From Lachnospiraceae bacterium UBA4348 (lineage in GTDB: Bacteria > Bacillota > Clostridia > Lachnospirales > Lachnospiraceae): a stretch of DNA of 26,650 nucleotides. Of the stretch, positions 8,546 to 15,766 are shown piece by piece. Under the pieces are notes generated by a model that made no database searches, was not told where the DNA came from, and saw nothing but the letters and a program-made list of their open reading frames with translations. Every line of letters begins with the position of its first letter. Position 1 is the first letter of the stretch. The stretch covers positions 1 through 26,650 of the forward strand of contig DGTA01000139.1 in the NCBI GenBank assembly GCA_002394165.1. Direction: 5' to 3'. A program made the translations under genes and the position numbers.

Positions 8546-8570
8546 AAAACAGGGCAGAAAAGATTAGGTA

Positions 8571-8626
8571 TTTCCCCCTTTTCAAAGATTTCTCACATTT
8601 AGAAGTCGGTCCCGGCATTCTATACT
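8571..8626 (+). promoter_or_regulatory. P1: promoter with candidate response-regulator operator before the permease genes
   Basis: The -10 box is TATACT at 8621-8626, with a weak -35 TTTAGA at 8598-8603 (17-base spacer). Upstream lies CCCTTTT at 8576-8582 and then AGATTTCTCACATTT beginning at 8586. The same pattern stands before the binding-protein gene at 12326, with AGATTTC starting exactly 35 bases before the -10 in both. A poor -35 plus a conserved upstream motif fits an activator-dependent promoter. An element TTTCCCCC at 8571 and the similar TTTCTCAC at 8589 are 18 bases apart and could be two half-sites. Confidence 0.65.
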
Positions 8627-8662
8627 TTGGACAGAGAAATCAAGAAAAGGGGGTTTTTTACC

Positions 8663-9562
8663 GTGCATGCAGTAAAACGATTTTTCCGCCATGAGAACGC
8701 CGGACTTCTGTTTGCGCTGCCGGCATGCATCTATATGCTGGCTTTTGTCGGTTATCCGATCATCAGCAACCTGGTGCTGAGCCTGCAGGATGTGACGGTA
8801 GCGAATCTTTCAAGAGGAGAAAAACACTTTATCGGGCTTGCCAATTACGTGAAGCTGTTCCATGACAGCGTGTTTATGAAATCTTTGAGCAACACGCTGA
8901 TCTTCACGATATCCTGTCTGGTGTGCCAGTTCCTGATCGGATTTGTCCTGGCCCTGTTCCTGAACAAGAATTTCAGTTTCGCCAGGACAGTGCGTGGACT
9001 TCTGATGATTCCGTGGATGATCCCCATGACGGTCACCGCCCTGATCTTCAAGCTGCTGTTTGCGACGGATATCGGTGTGGTGAACTATATCCTCAGATCC
9101 CTGCATCTGATCTCGCAGAACATTGACTGGCTGACCAGTTCGAAAACAGCCATGCTGGTGGTCATTATCGCGAATGTCTGGATCGGGATACCTTTTAACA
9201 CGATCCTGCTGTCCACCGGACTGACCACTATTCCCCAGGAACTGTATGAGAGCGCATCCATTGACGGAGCAAGCACCTGGCAGAGTTTCTGGCGGATCAC
9301 TTTGCCCCTTCTCCGGTCAACGATCGAATCCGTCCTGGTTCTGGGCTTCATTTACACTTTTAAGGTATATGACTTGGTCTATGTCATGACAAGCGGAGGC
9401 CCGGTCAATTCCACCCACCTTCTGTCCACCTATTCCTACAAACAGTCTTTTGAGCTGTTTAATTACAGTATGGGTTCCGCAGTGGCGAATGTACTGCTTC
9501 TGATCCTTCTGATGGTCGGCATCATTTATCTGAGGATCACCATGCAGGGAGAGGAGGACTGA
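8663..9562 (+). CDS. Carbohydrate ABC transporter permease, MalF/UgpA type
   Basis: A roughly 300-residue membrane permease of the CUT1 class with six hydrophobic segments. The coupling (EAA) loop reads ELYESASIDGASTWQSFWRITLPLLR around residue 205, which contacts the ATPase. The GTG at 8663 is chosen because AAAAGGGGG at 8645-8653 is well spaced before it and because the -10 box of P1 lies at 8621. A TTG at 8627 would fall inside or next to the promoter. It pairs with the permease that starts 4 bases after its stop. CUT1 systems carry oligosaccharides, and no ATPase is encoded here; such systems often share a MsmK/MsiK-type ATPase encoded elsewhere. The substrate is inferred from the GH127 and GH31 genes downstream. 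Confidence 0.93.
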   Translation: MHAVKRFFRHENAGLLFALPACIYMLAFVGYPIISNLVLSLQDVTVANLSRGEKHFIGLANYVKLFHDSVFMKSLSNTLIFTISCLVCQFLIGFVLALFLNKNFSFARTVRGLLMIPWMIPMTVTALIFKLLFATDIGVVNYILRSLHLISQNIDWLTSSKTAMLVVIIANVWIGIPFNTILLSTGLTTIPQELYESASIDGASTWQSFWRITLPLLRSTIESVLVLGFIYTFKVYDLVYVMTSGGPVNSTHLLSTYSYKQSFELFNYSMGSAVANVLLLILLMVGIIYLRITMQGEED

Positions 9563-9566
9563 AAAG

Positions 9567-10415
9567 ATGGGAGAAGAGAAGAAGATAACCGGCAGGAAGA
9601 ACGTGATCCTGTGCATCCTGTCCGTTCTGGTATTGTGTTTCCTTTTGTTTCCGCTGTTCTGGACACTGATCACTTCGTTAAAGACAGAGAAGGAGATATT
9701 CCAGAATCCGCCCACATTCTATCCTCATGTGCTTAATACCCAGTCGTATGCCGCGCAGGTGGAGACCGGAGATTTTAATATGTTCCGGTCATTCGCCAAC
9801 AGCTTCCTGATCTCGATCGGCTCCATGCTGATCGCAGTAGTCCTCGCGGTGCCGGCATCCTACGCCATCGCGAAATACAGGTTCAGGGGAAGAAAGATCA
9901 TGCTTCTGTTTTTCCTGGTCACTCAGATGCTTCCGGTATCCGTACTGCTCACACCCATGTTTATCATGTTCAAGGGGATGCATGTGTACAATACCTGGTG
10001 GTCAGCCATTCTCGCGGATACGACCATCGGGATCCCGTTTTCCATCCTGATCCTGAAAAATTACTTTGCCTCGATCCCGAAGGAACTTGAGGAGGCAGCC
10101 TATATTGACGGCTGTACTCGCTTTGGGGCCTTTCTCCGGATCCTGGTGCCGGTAGCGAAGCCCGGCATCATTGTCTGTGCGGTGTTCTCCTTCCTGTACG
10201 CGTGGGGTGACCTGGCTTACGGAATGACCTTTATCCTGGATCAGCAGAAACGACCGATCACGGCGGGCATCTTCAACTTTATGGGGCAGTACGGCACAAA
10301 ATGGAGTTATCTTTCCGCTTTTGCCATCGTGACGATCATACCGGTTGCCCTCATATTTATCTTTATGCAGAAATATATCATTGCGGGAATGACAAACGGG
10401 GCCGTAAAGGGGTAA
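9567..10415 (+). CDS. Carbohydrate ABC transporter permease, MalG/UgpE type
   Basis: A 282-residue partner permease with six membrane segments, the first at about residues 14-34. The EAA loop reads ELEEAAYIDGCTRFGAFLRILVPVAKPG near residue 175, matching the MalG family, and the C-terminus ends with the usual short cytoplasmic tail. GGAGAGGAGG precedes the ATG, and the gene begins 4 bases after the first permease. It forms the heterodimeric channel with that protein and should receive substrate from the binding protein at 12450. Length is typical for the family. Confidence 0.94.
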   Translation: MGEEKKITGRKNVILCILSVLVLCFLLFPLFWTLITSLKTEKEIFQNPPTFYPHVLNTQSYAAQVETGDFNMFRSFANSFLISIGSMLIAVVLAVPASYAIAKYRFRGRKIMLLFFLVTQMLPVSVLLTPMFIMFKGMHVYNTWWSAILADTTIGIPFSILILKNYFASIPKELEEAAYIDGCTRFGAFLRILVPVAKPGIIVCAVFSFLYAWGDLAYGMTFILDQQKRPITAGIFNFMGQYGTKWSYLSAFAIVTIIPVALIFIFMQKYIIAGMTNGAVKG

Positions 10416-10425
10416 TATGGTGACA

Positions 10426-10444
10426 GGCGGCAGTTAAAGCCGCC
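10426..10444 (+). other. GC-rich hairpin between permease and sensor-kinase genes
   Basis: GGCGGC (10426-10431) pairs perfectly with GCCGCC (10439-10444) over a 7-base loop, with no U tract. It lies between the permease stop and the kinase ribosome site. It may act as a 3' stability or processing element that lowers kinase output relative to the permeases. The role is inference. Confidence 0.55.
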
Positions 10445-10480
10445 GTGGATCCGGCAGCCCAAAACAAAACGGAGATCTTT

Positions 10481-12307
10481 ATGGCTAAACGAAGTCTGAG
10501 AAGCAGACTGATCAGTATTTTTTTCCTGACATCGACGGTTCCGCTGCTGTTTGCGGGAATCTTCCTGTCATACAATACGATCCGTCTGATGGGAGAAAAT
10601 ACAAGAACATTAACGCAGCAGAACCTGAAGCAGATCGATGACAACATGGATCTGCTTCTGGATTCATATAAGGATCTTGTCTACCAGATCTATACCGACG
10701 ACGATGTGGTCAGGTGGATGGACAGCCTTAACGCAGGTGAAGATGAAGCTGTGACCATCAATCAGCTGCGGCGCTTTATGAATGCCCTGCTGTATTCCAA
10801 GGCCGGGATCGGTGCGATCACGTTGTTCTCCGACAGCGGCAGGATGATCACCACCCATACACTTAATGCGGCGACATATGAAAATCCCTGGCTCGGCCAG
10901 TTCCATCTGGATCAGGAGACTCTTTACAATACGGTCTCGGGGGAAAACGGCTATCTTTTTTTTCCCACGGAATATGCGACCAACTTTGCGGGGGAAGACC
11001 ACTATCTGTTCCATATCGCCCACAGGATCATCGATTATCGTGATCTGAAGAAAAAATGCGGGATCGTGATCGTCAGTCTGGACGAGGATCTTCTTTACAG
11101 GGTCCTCAATATGGAAGATGAAGAAAAGGAAGAGAGGGATTACAGCTTCCTTCTGGACAGCAGCTGCCGTGTGATTTCCGGGCCGGATAAAAGCTGGATC
11201 GGCCAGGAACTCCAGGGCGGGCCTGACATCTCGGATGAGACGGCCATGGCTGCCGGTATAAAGGCGTTCCTGAAAGAGAAAGGCATCAGGGATCCTGATC
11301 ATTACGATGTCTACATATGGTCGGATGCAGAGCGGGAGTGGGTGATCGCCAAAGCTGTCAGCAGGCTGACATTTCTGCAGGCGGTCGGAAAGAATCTTCT
11401 GATCACCGGGGCGGTCTGGCTGCTGCTTTTCGGAGTGACCGTATACCTTTTGTGGAGACAGACCGAAAAACTGGTATCTTCTGTCCATACGGTCACCGAT
11501 GCGATGAAGGAAGCCGGATCCGGGGATCTTTCCGTACAGATCCCCATCGAGGAATCGCTTCCCATCGAGATCGAGACGGTGGCGAATGAGTTTAATGATA
11601 CCCTGCGGAAACTGAGCGATTCCAGGCAGAAGGAGAAGGAAGCCGCCCTGAACCGGCAGAAGGCGGAACTGAGAGCGCTCGAGGCGCAGATCAATCCGCA
11701 TTTCCTTTACAATACGCTCGATACCATCAACTGGATGGCGATCGACAGGGAGGAGTATGATATCAGCAATGCCATCAATTCCCTTGCCTACATCCTGCGT
11801 TATGCCATTTCTGACTATGACAGTGAAGTAAGGGTCCGGGATGAAGTGGAATGGCTGAAGCGGTATGTCTACCTGCAGCAGTACCGGATGAAGAATCAGT
11901 TCCACTGTGATATCAGCGTCAGTCCTCAGGTCCAGAACCGGAAGATCCATAAACTGATGCTGCAGCCGTTTGTGGAGAATGCTATTCTTCACGGATTCAG
12001 CCGTCCGCAGGAGGAATACCGGCTGGAGATTTCCTTCTGGGAGGAAACGGGGAGACTGAAGATACGAATCGCGGACAACGGCACCGGGTTTGATACCGGT
12101 GTGGTGGACAGGATCATGAGGGGCGAACCGGCATCCGGAGAGGAGAAGGGGCATATCGGACTGGAAAATGCGATCCTGCGGTTCGATATGTATACGGACG
12201 GACGGGGCATTCTCAGGATAGACAGTCATCCCGGAGAAGGAACGGCGGTCCTGATGGAATTTCCTGAAATTAATGGTGAAAAGGAAGAAATAGACAAACA
12301 AGGTTAG
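10481..12307 (+). CDS. Sensor histidine kinase, YesM-like (membrane)
   Basis: A 608-residue kinase. A membrane segment at about residues 11-31 is followed by a roughly 270-residue extracellular sensor region, a second membrane segment at about 305-324, then a HAMP linker (SVHTVTDAMKEAGSGDLSV). The phospho-acceptor motif is EAQINPHFLYNTL with His407, typical of the His_kinase/YesM family. The ATP-binding domain has the N box at Asn500 in FVENAILHGF, the G1 box at Asp532 in DNGTGFD, and HIGLENAILRF. It probably senses a glycan or the loaded binding protein and phosphorylates the regulator at 7016. ATG 10481 follows ACGGAG; an upstream in-frame GTG at 10445 lies at the hairpin's edge and is rejected. 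The kinase is separated from its regulator by two permeases. Confidence 0.94.
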   Translation: MAKRSLRSRLISIFFLTSTVPLLFAGIFLSYNTIRLMGENTRTLTQQNLKQIDDNMDLLLDSYKDLVYQIYTDDDVVRWMDSLNAGEDEAVTINQLRRFMNALLYSKAGIGAITLFSDSGRMITTHTLNAATYENPWLGQFHLDQETLYNTVSGENGYLFFPTEYATNFAGEDHYLFHIAHRIIDYRDLKKKCGIVIVSLDEDLLYRVLNMEDEEKEERDYSFLLDSSCRVISGPDKSWIGQELQGGPDISDETAMAAGIKAFLKEKGIRDPDHYDVYIWSDAEREWVIAKAVSRLTFLQAVGKNLLITGAVWLLLFGVTVYLLWRQTEKLVSSVHTVTDAMKEAGSGDLSVQIPIEESLPIEIETVANEFNDTLRKLSDSRQKEKEAALNRQKAELRALEAQINPHFLYNTLDTINWMAIDREEYDISNAINSLAYILRYAISDYDSEVRVRDEVEWLKRYVYLQQYRMKNQFHCDISVSPQVQNRKIHKLMLQPFVENAILHGFSRPQEEYRLEISFWEETGRLKIRIADNGTGFDTGVVDRIMRGEPASGEEKGHIGLENAILRFDMYTDGRGILRIDSHPGEGTAVLMEFPEINGEKEEIDKQG

Positions 12308-12310
12308 AAA

Positions 12311-12366
12311 CGTCCACCCTTTTTCAGATTTCCCCCAGTTCCCAAAAAGGCGTGCCATCCTATAAT
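12311..12366 (+). promoter_or_regulatory. P2: promoter with the same candidate operator before the binding-protein gene
   Basis: The -10 box is a perfect TATAAT at 12361-12366, with only weak -35 matches (TTCCCA at 12339-12344, 16-base spacer). CCCTTTTT at 12317-12324 and AGATTTCCCCCAGTT starting at 12326 match the P1 elements, and AGATTTC is again 35 bases from the -10. The bases just before the -10 are also alike (GCCATCC here, GGCATTC in P1). The promoter begins right after the sensor-kinase stop and gives the binding protein its own regulated transcript. A 6-bp hairpin (CAGGAA/TTCCTG, 12381-12403) lies in the leader. Confidence 0.68.
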
Positions 12367-12449
12367 GCAGATAACGATTACAGGAAGCTTGAAATGGTTC
12401 CTGCAATACAACTCACAACAAATATTTTTGTATATGGGAGGTAGTCACC

Positions 12450-13646
12450 ATGAAGAAACTTGTTCCGTTACTGCTGTCAGCCGGTCTTGCCTGTGCCATG
12501 CTCGGAGGTGCCGTGCATGCCGGGGAAGCGAGCGGGGATGTTACGATCTGGTATTACTGGGAGACGGAAGGTCACCAGAAAGCGCTCAATCACATCATTG
12601 AAGAATTCAACGGGTCCCAGGAGGATATCACCGTAGAAGCCAAGTATGTTCCCTTCGCGGACTTCAAAAAACAGCTGTCCATCGGCGCGTCCGCGGATGA
12701 ACTTCCGGATCTGGTCATTCTCGACAACCCGGATCATGCAGCCTATGCGGCCATGGGTATCTTTGCGGATATCACGGATAAATTTGATGTAAGCAATTAC
12801 TATGAAGGCCCGGTGAATTCCTGCACGCTGGACGGAAAGCTGTATGGTGTTCCGTTCGGGAGCAACGACCTGGTGCTGTTCTATAATGAGGATATGCTGA
12901 AGGAAGCCGGATGCGAAGTTCCCACAACATGGGATGAGCTTCTCGAAGCTGCAAAAGCCACAACAACGGACACCGTTTCCGGTTTTGCTCACTGCGCGCT
13001 GCAGAATGAAGAGGGAACCTTCAATTTCCTTCCGTGGGTATGGTCAACCGGAGCCACCTCTTATGAGATCAATTCTGAGGGCGGCATCAAAGCGCTGACC
13101 TTCGAGAAAGAGCTGGTTGACTCGGGCGCCATGACAAAGGAAGCCATCAACTGGACCCAGGGCGATACGATGCACCAGTTCATCGCCGGCAACCTGGCCA
13201 TGATGATCAACGGAACCTGGCAGATCCCGACCATGCGCGAAGAGGTCCCGGACCTCAACTGGAATGTGGCTCCGATCCCGCAGGACAAAGAGCAGGCATC
13301 CGGCCTGGGCGGTGAGAACTATGCCGTGATCGCGGGCGGCAACGAGGATGCTGCCGTGAAATTCCTTGAGTTTGCCACATCACCGGAAACCTGCCTGTAC
13401 ATGATGAATGCCATGGGATATATCTCAGCTGACTCCACCATCGCAGAAACTCAGTTTGAGGGCGATGCAGTATACCAGGTGTTTGTCGATGAGATGCAGT
13501 ATGCGCATGCAAGAGGTCCGCTTCCTGAGTGGCCGAGCATTTCCGATGCCATCTCCCTGGCATTCAACAAGGTCATCACCGGTGAGAGCTCACCTGAGGA
13601 TGCTGCCGCTGAGGCACAGACCACCATTGATGGCATTATCGGTTGA
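12450..13646 (+). CDS. Extracellular oligosaccharide-binding protein of the CUT1 ABC transporter
   Basis: A 398-residue type-1 extracellular solute-binding protein (MalE/UgpB-like). Residues 1-25 are a signal peptide ending VHA before GEASGD. No good lipobox is visible (GLAC lacks the usual residue at -3), so release by signal peptidase I is suggested, although such proteins in Gram-positive bacteria are normally lipid-anchored. The mature part shows VTIWYYWE, a first strand with an aromatic cluster, LPDLVILDNPD, YGVPFGSNDLVLFYNEDML, MMINGTWQIP, and a C-terminal helical part. GGGAGG precedes the ATG. Its own promoter P2 and a strong terminator bracket it. The ligand is likely an arabinose- or xylose-bearing oligosaccharide, inferred from the next two genes. 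Confidence 0.94.
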   Translation: MKKLVPLLLSAGLACAMLGGAVHAGEASGDVTIWYYWETEGHQKALNHIIEEFNGSQEDITVEAKYVPFADFKKQLSIGASADELPDLVILDNPDHAAYAAMGIFADITDKFDVSNYYEGPVNSCTLDGKLYGVPFGSNDLVLFYNEDMLKEAGCEVPTTWDELLEAAKATTTDTVSGFAHCALQNEEGTFNFLPWVWSTGATSYEINSEGGIKALTFEKELVDSGAMTKEAINWTQGDTMHQFIAGNLAMMINGTWQIPTMREEVPDLNWNVAPIPQDKEQASGLGGENYAVIAGGNEDAAVKFLEFATSPETCLYMMNAMGYISADSTIAETQFEGDAVYQVFVDEMQYAHARGPLPEWPSISDAISLAFNKVITGESSPEDAAAEAQTTIDGIIG

Positions 13647-13698
13647 TCCTAAAATAAAAAAGAAGAACAGTCAGCCTCAAAGGGGGCATTAGGAAAGC

Positions 13699-13728
13699 AT
13701 GCCGGCTGGGAACAGCCGGCATTTGTTT
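13699..13728 (+). terminator. Rho-independent terminator after the binding-protein gene
   Basis: ATGCCGGCTG (13699-13708) pairs perfectly with CAGCCGGCAT (13713-13722) over a 4-base loop and is followed by TTGTTT. It lies between the binding protein and GH127. No promoter is evident in the 58 bases after it, so the enzymes probably rely on read-through, which sets a high ratio of binding protein to enzymes. Confidence 0.85.
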
Positions 13729-13786
13729 AGCCGGACGGAAGATGCGGATGTGCTTCGCCGGTCAGCAAAAAAGAAAGAGGTGTCAT

Positions 13787-15748
13787 ATGAAAACCGGAAA
13801 AACCGTGATCACGGATCCTTTCTGGCTGCGATACCGCAGCCTTGTGCGGCATGAGATGATTCCCTATCAGTGGAAGGTGCTCAATGATGAGATCGATGTC
13901 CGGATCGAGCGGGAGAGAAACGATCCGTCCATTCCGAACGAGAAGAGCCATGCACTGGAGAATTTCCGGATCGCAGCCGGTATTCACGAGGGTCATCACT
14001 ACGGCTGGGTATTTCAGGACAGTGATGTCTATAAATGGCTGGAGGCGGTTGCCTGGTCTTTGATGGAGGAACCGGACGAAGACCTGAAAAAACTGGCGGA
14101 CAGCGTGGTGGATCTGATCGCTCTGGCGCAGGAACCGGACGGATATCTGGGGACCTACTTTACCATCGAGGAGCCGGATCGGAAATACAAAAGCCTGATG
14201 AACAGCCATGAGCTGTACTGCGCCGGCCATTTCATGGAGGCGGCCGCGGCCTATTATGAAGCCACGGGCAGCCGGAAGGTGCTGGAGACGGCAAAGAAGC
14301 TGGCAGCGCACATTGAAAGGGAACTGGGACCGGAAGGAACCTTCGGATATGACGGGCATGAAGAGGTCGAGATCGGGCTCATGAAGCTGTATCACCTGAC
14401 CGGAGAGGAACGCTATCTGCGCCTCGGCAGCTATTTCCTCAGGATCCGCGGTACGGATGCGGACTTCTTTGGTGACCAGCAGAAGACGGATTCGGGAAGC
14501 GAGCCGCTGATCGGCGGGATGGGTGTTTTCAGCCGCCGCTATTTTCAGGCGCATCGACCGCCCGTGCAGCAGGATACGGCGGAAGGGCACGCCGTGCGCA
14601 TGGTATACCTTTGCACCGCCATGGCGGATGCGGCTGCCTCGGAGGGGGATAAGGAAATGCTGGAGGCCTGCCGGAGGATCTGGAGAAACATTGTTGACCG
14701 CAGGATGTATATTACCGGCGGCATCGGATCCACCGTACACGGGGAAGCCTTTACCTTTGACTACGATCTGCCCAATGACACCATGTACTGCGAGACCTGC
14801 GCGTCGGTCGGCCTTGTTTTCTTCGCATCGCAGATGCTGCGCTCCGAGAGCATCGGCGAGTATGGGGATGTGATGGAGCGCGCCCTGTATAATACGGTGC
14901 TGGCCGGCACAGCGCTCGACGGGAAACATTTCTTCTATGTGAATCCGCTGGAGGTGAATCCCTCCGCATCGATGTGGGATCCCGGGAAAAGCCATGTAAA
15001 ACCGGTCCGTCCGCAGTGGCTTGGGTGCGCCTGCTGTCCGCCCAACCTGGCCAGGCTCCTGGCCAGCGTCGACCGGTACATCTATACGGTGAAGGATGAC
15101 CGGTGTCTGGTAAACCTCTATATCAGCAGTGAGACGGAGGTACCCGTATCAGGCGGGACCGCCCGGATCACACAGGAAACGGACTATCCGAAGAGCGGAA
15201 CCGTCCGGATCCGGGTAGGCGCGCCGGAGAATGGTGCTTTTGACCTGGGCCTTCGAATTCCCGGCTGGTCGCGTACATACGGTGTGACCCTGGACGGGGC
15301 CGCAGCGGATGAGAGTTCATTTGAGAACGGTTATTTCTATATAAGAAAGCTGGCGGGAGAGCATGAGATCGTCCTGAATCTGGGCATGAAGCCTCGTCTG
15401 TATAAAGCCGATCCCCGCGTAAGAGCCGATCTGGGAAAAGCAGCGATGACCAGAGGACCTCTTGTGTACTGCCTGGAGGAGGCGGATAACGGGAAGGACC
15501 TGCACCTTCTGTCCATAGATCCTGCCGGTGAAGTGCAGGAGGAGGAAGAAAAGGGAGAACTGGGCGATATCATCAGGATCACCGCTGCCGGGAAAAGGAT
15601 CCGGGAACCGGAGGAAACAGAGCGCCTGTACAGGTCGGCGGACGAATCGGCAGTGCAGGAGGAGACTGTCCGCCTTCGATTTATTCCCTACTACACCTGG
15701 GCTAACCGGGGGAGCAATGAAATGTGCGTCTGGGTTCGCACGATCTGA
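13787..15748 (+). CDS. GH127 beta-L-arabinofuranosidase family enzyme (DUF1680), cytoplasmic
   Basis: A 653-residue glycoside hydrolase of family 127, without a signal peptide. The family removes beta-L-arabinofuranose with a zinc-bound cysteine nucleophile. In HypBA1 of Bifidobacterium longum the zinc ligands are E338, C340, C417 and C418, with C417 the nucleophile and E322 the acid/base. Here the same spacing gives Glu336 and Cys338 (YCETCASVG), Cys416 and Cys417 (GCACCPPN), and Glu320 (VHGEAF). An (alpha/alpha)6 barrel region is followed by beta-rich domains from about residue 435. AAAGAGG precedes ATG 13787; an upstream in-frame ATG at 13742 is rejected. GH31 follows after 18 bases. GH127 also includes an aceric acid hydrolase, so the exact sugar is not certain. 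Confidence 0.93.
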   Translation: MKTGKTVITDPFWLRYRSLVRHEMIPYQWKVLNDEIDVRIERERNDPSIPNEKSHALENFRIAAGIHEGHHYGWVFQDSDVYKWLEAVAWSLMEEPDEDLKKLADSVVDLIALAQEPDGYLGTYFTIEEPDRKYKSLMNSHELYCAGHFMEAAAAYYEATGSRKVLETAKKLAAHIERELGPEGTFGYDGHEEVEIGLMKLYHLTGEERYLRLGSYFLRIRGTDADFFGDQQKTDSGSEPLIGGMGVFSRRYFQAHRPPVQQDTAEGHAVRMVYLCTAMADAAASEGDKEMLEACRRIWRNIVDRRMYITGGIGSTVHGEAFTFDYDLPNDTMYCETCASVGLVFFASQMLRSESIGEYGDVMERALYNTVLAGTALDGKHFFYVNPLEVNPSASMWDPGKSHVKPVRPQWLGCACCPPNLARLLASVDRYIYTVKDDRCLVNLYISSETEVPVSGGTARITQETDYPKSGTVRIRVGAPENGAFDLGLRIPGWSRTYGVTLDGAAADESSFENGYFYIRKLAGEHEIVLNLGMKPRLYKADPRVRADLGKAAMTRGPLVYCLEEADNGKDLHLLSIDPAGEVQEEEEKGELGDIIRITAAGKRIREPEETERLYRSADESAVQEETVRLRFIPYYTWANRGSNEMCVWVRTI

Positions 15749-15766
15749 GACGGAGTGAACATATTT

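Noticed and set aside
10664..12406. A 580-codon open frame on the minus strand opposite the sensor kinase
   Set aside because: The + strand frame encodes a complete YesM-type kinase with all motifs; the antisense translation has no recognisable domain and reflects codon bias in the real gene.
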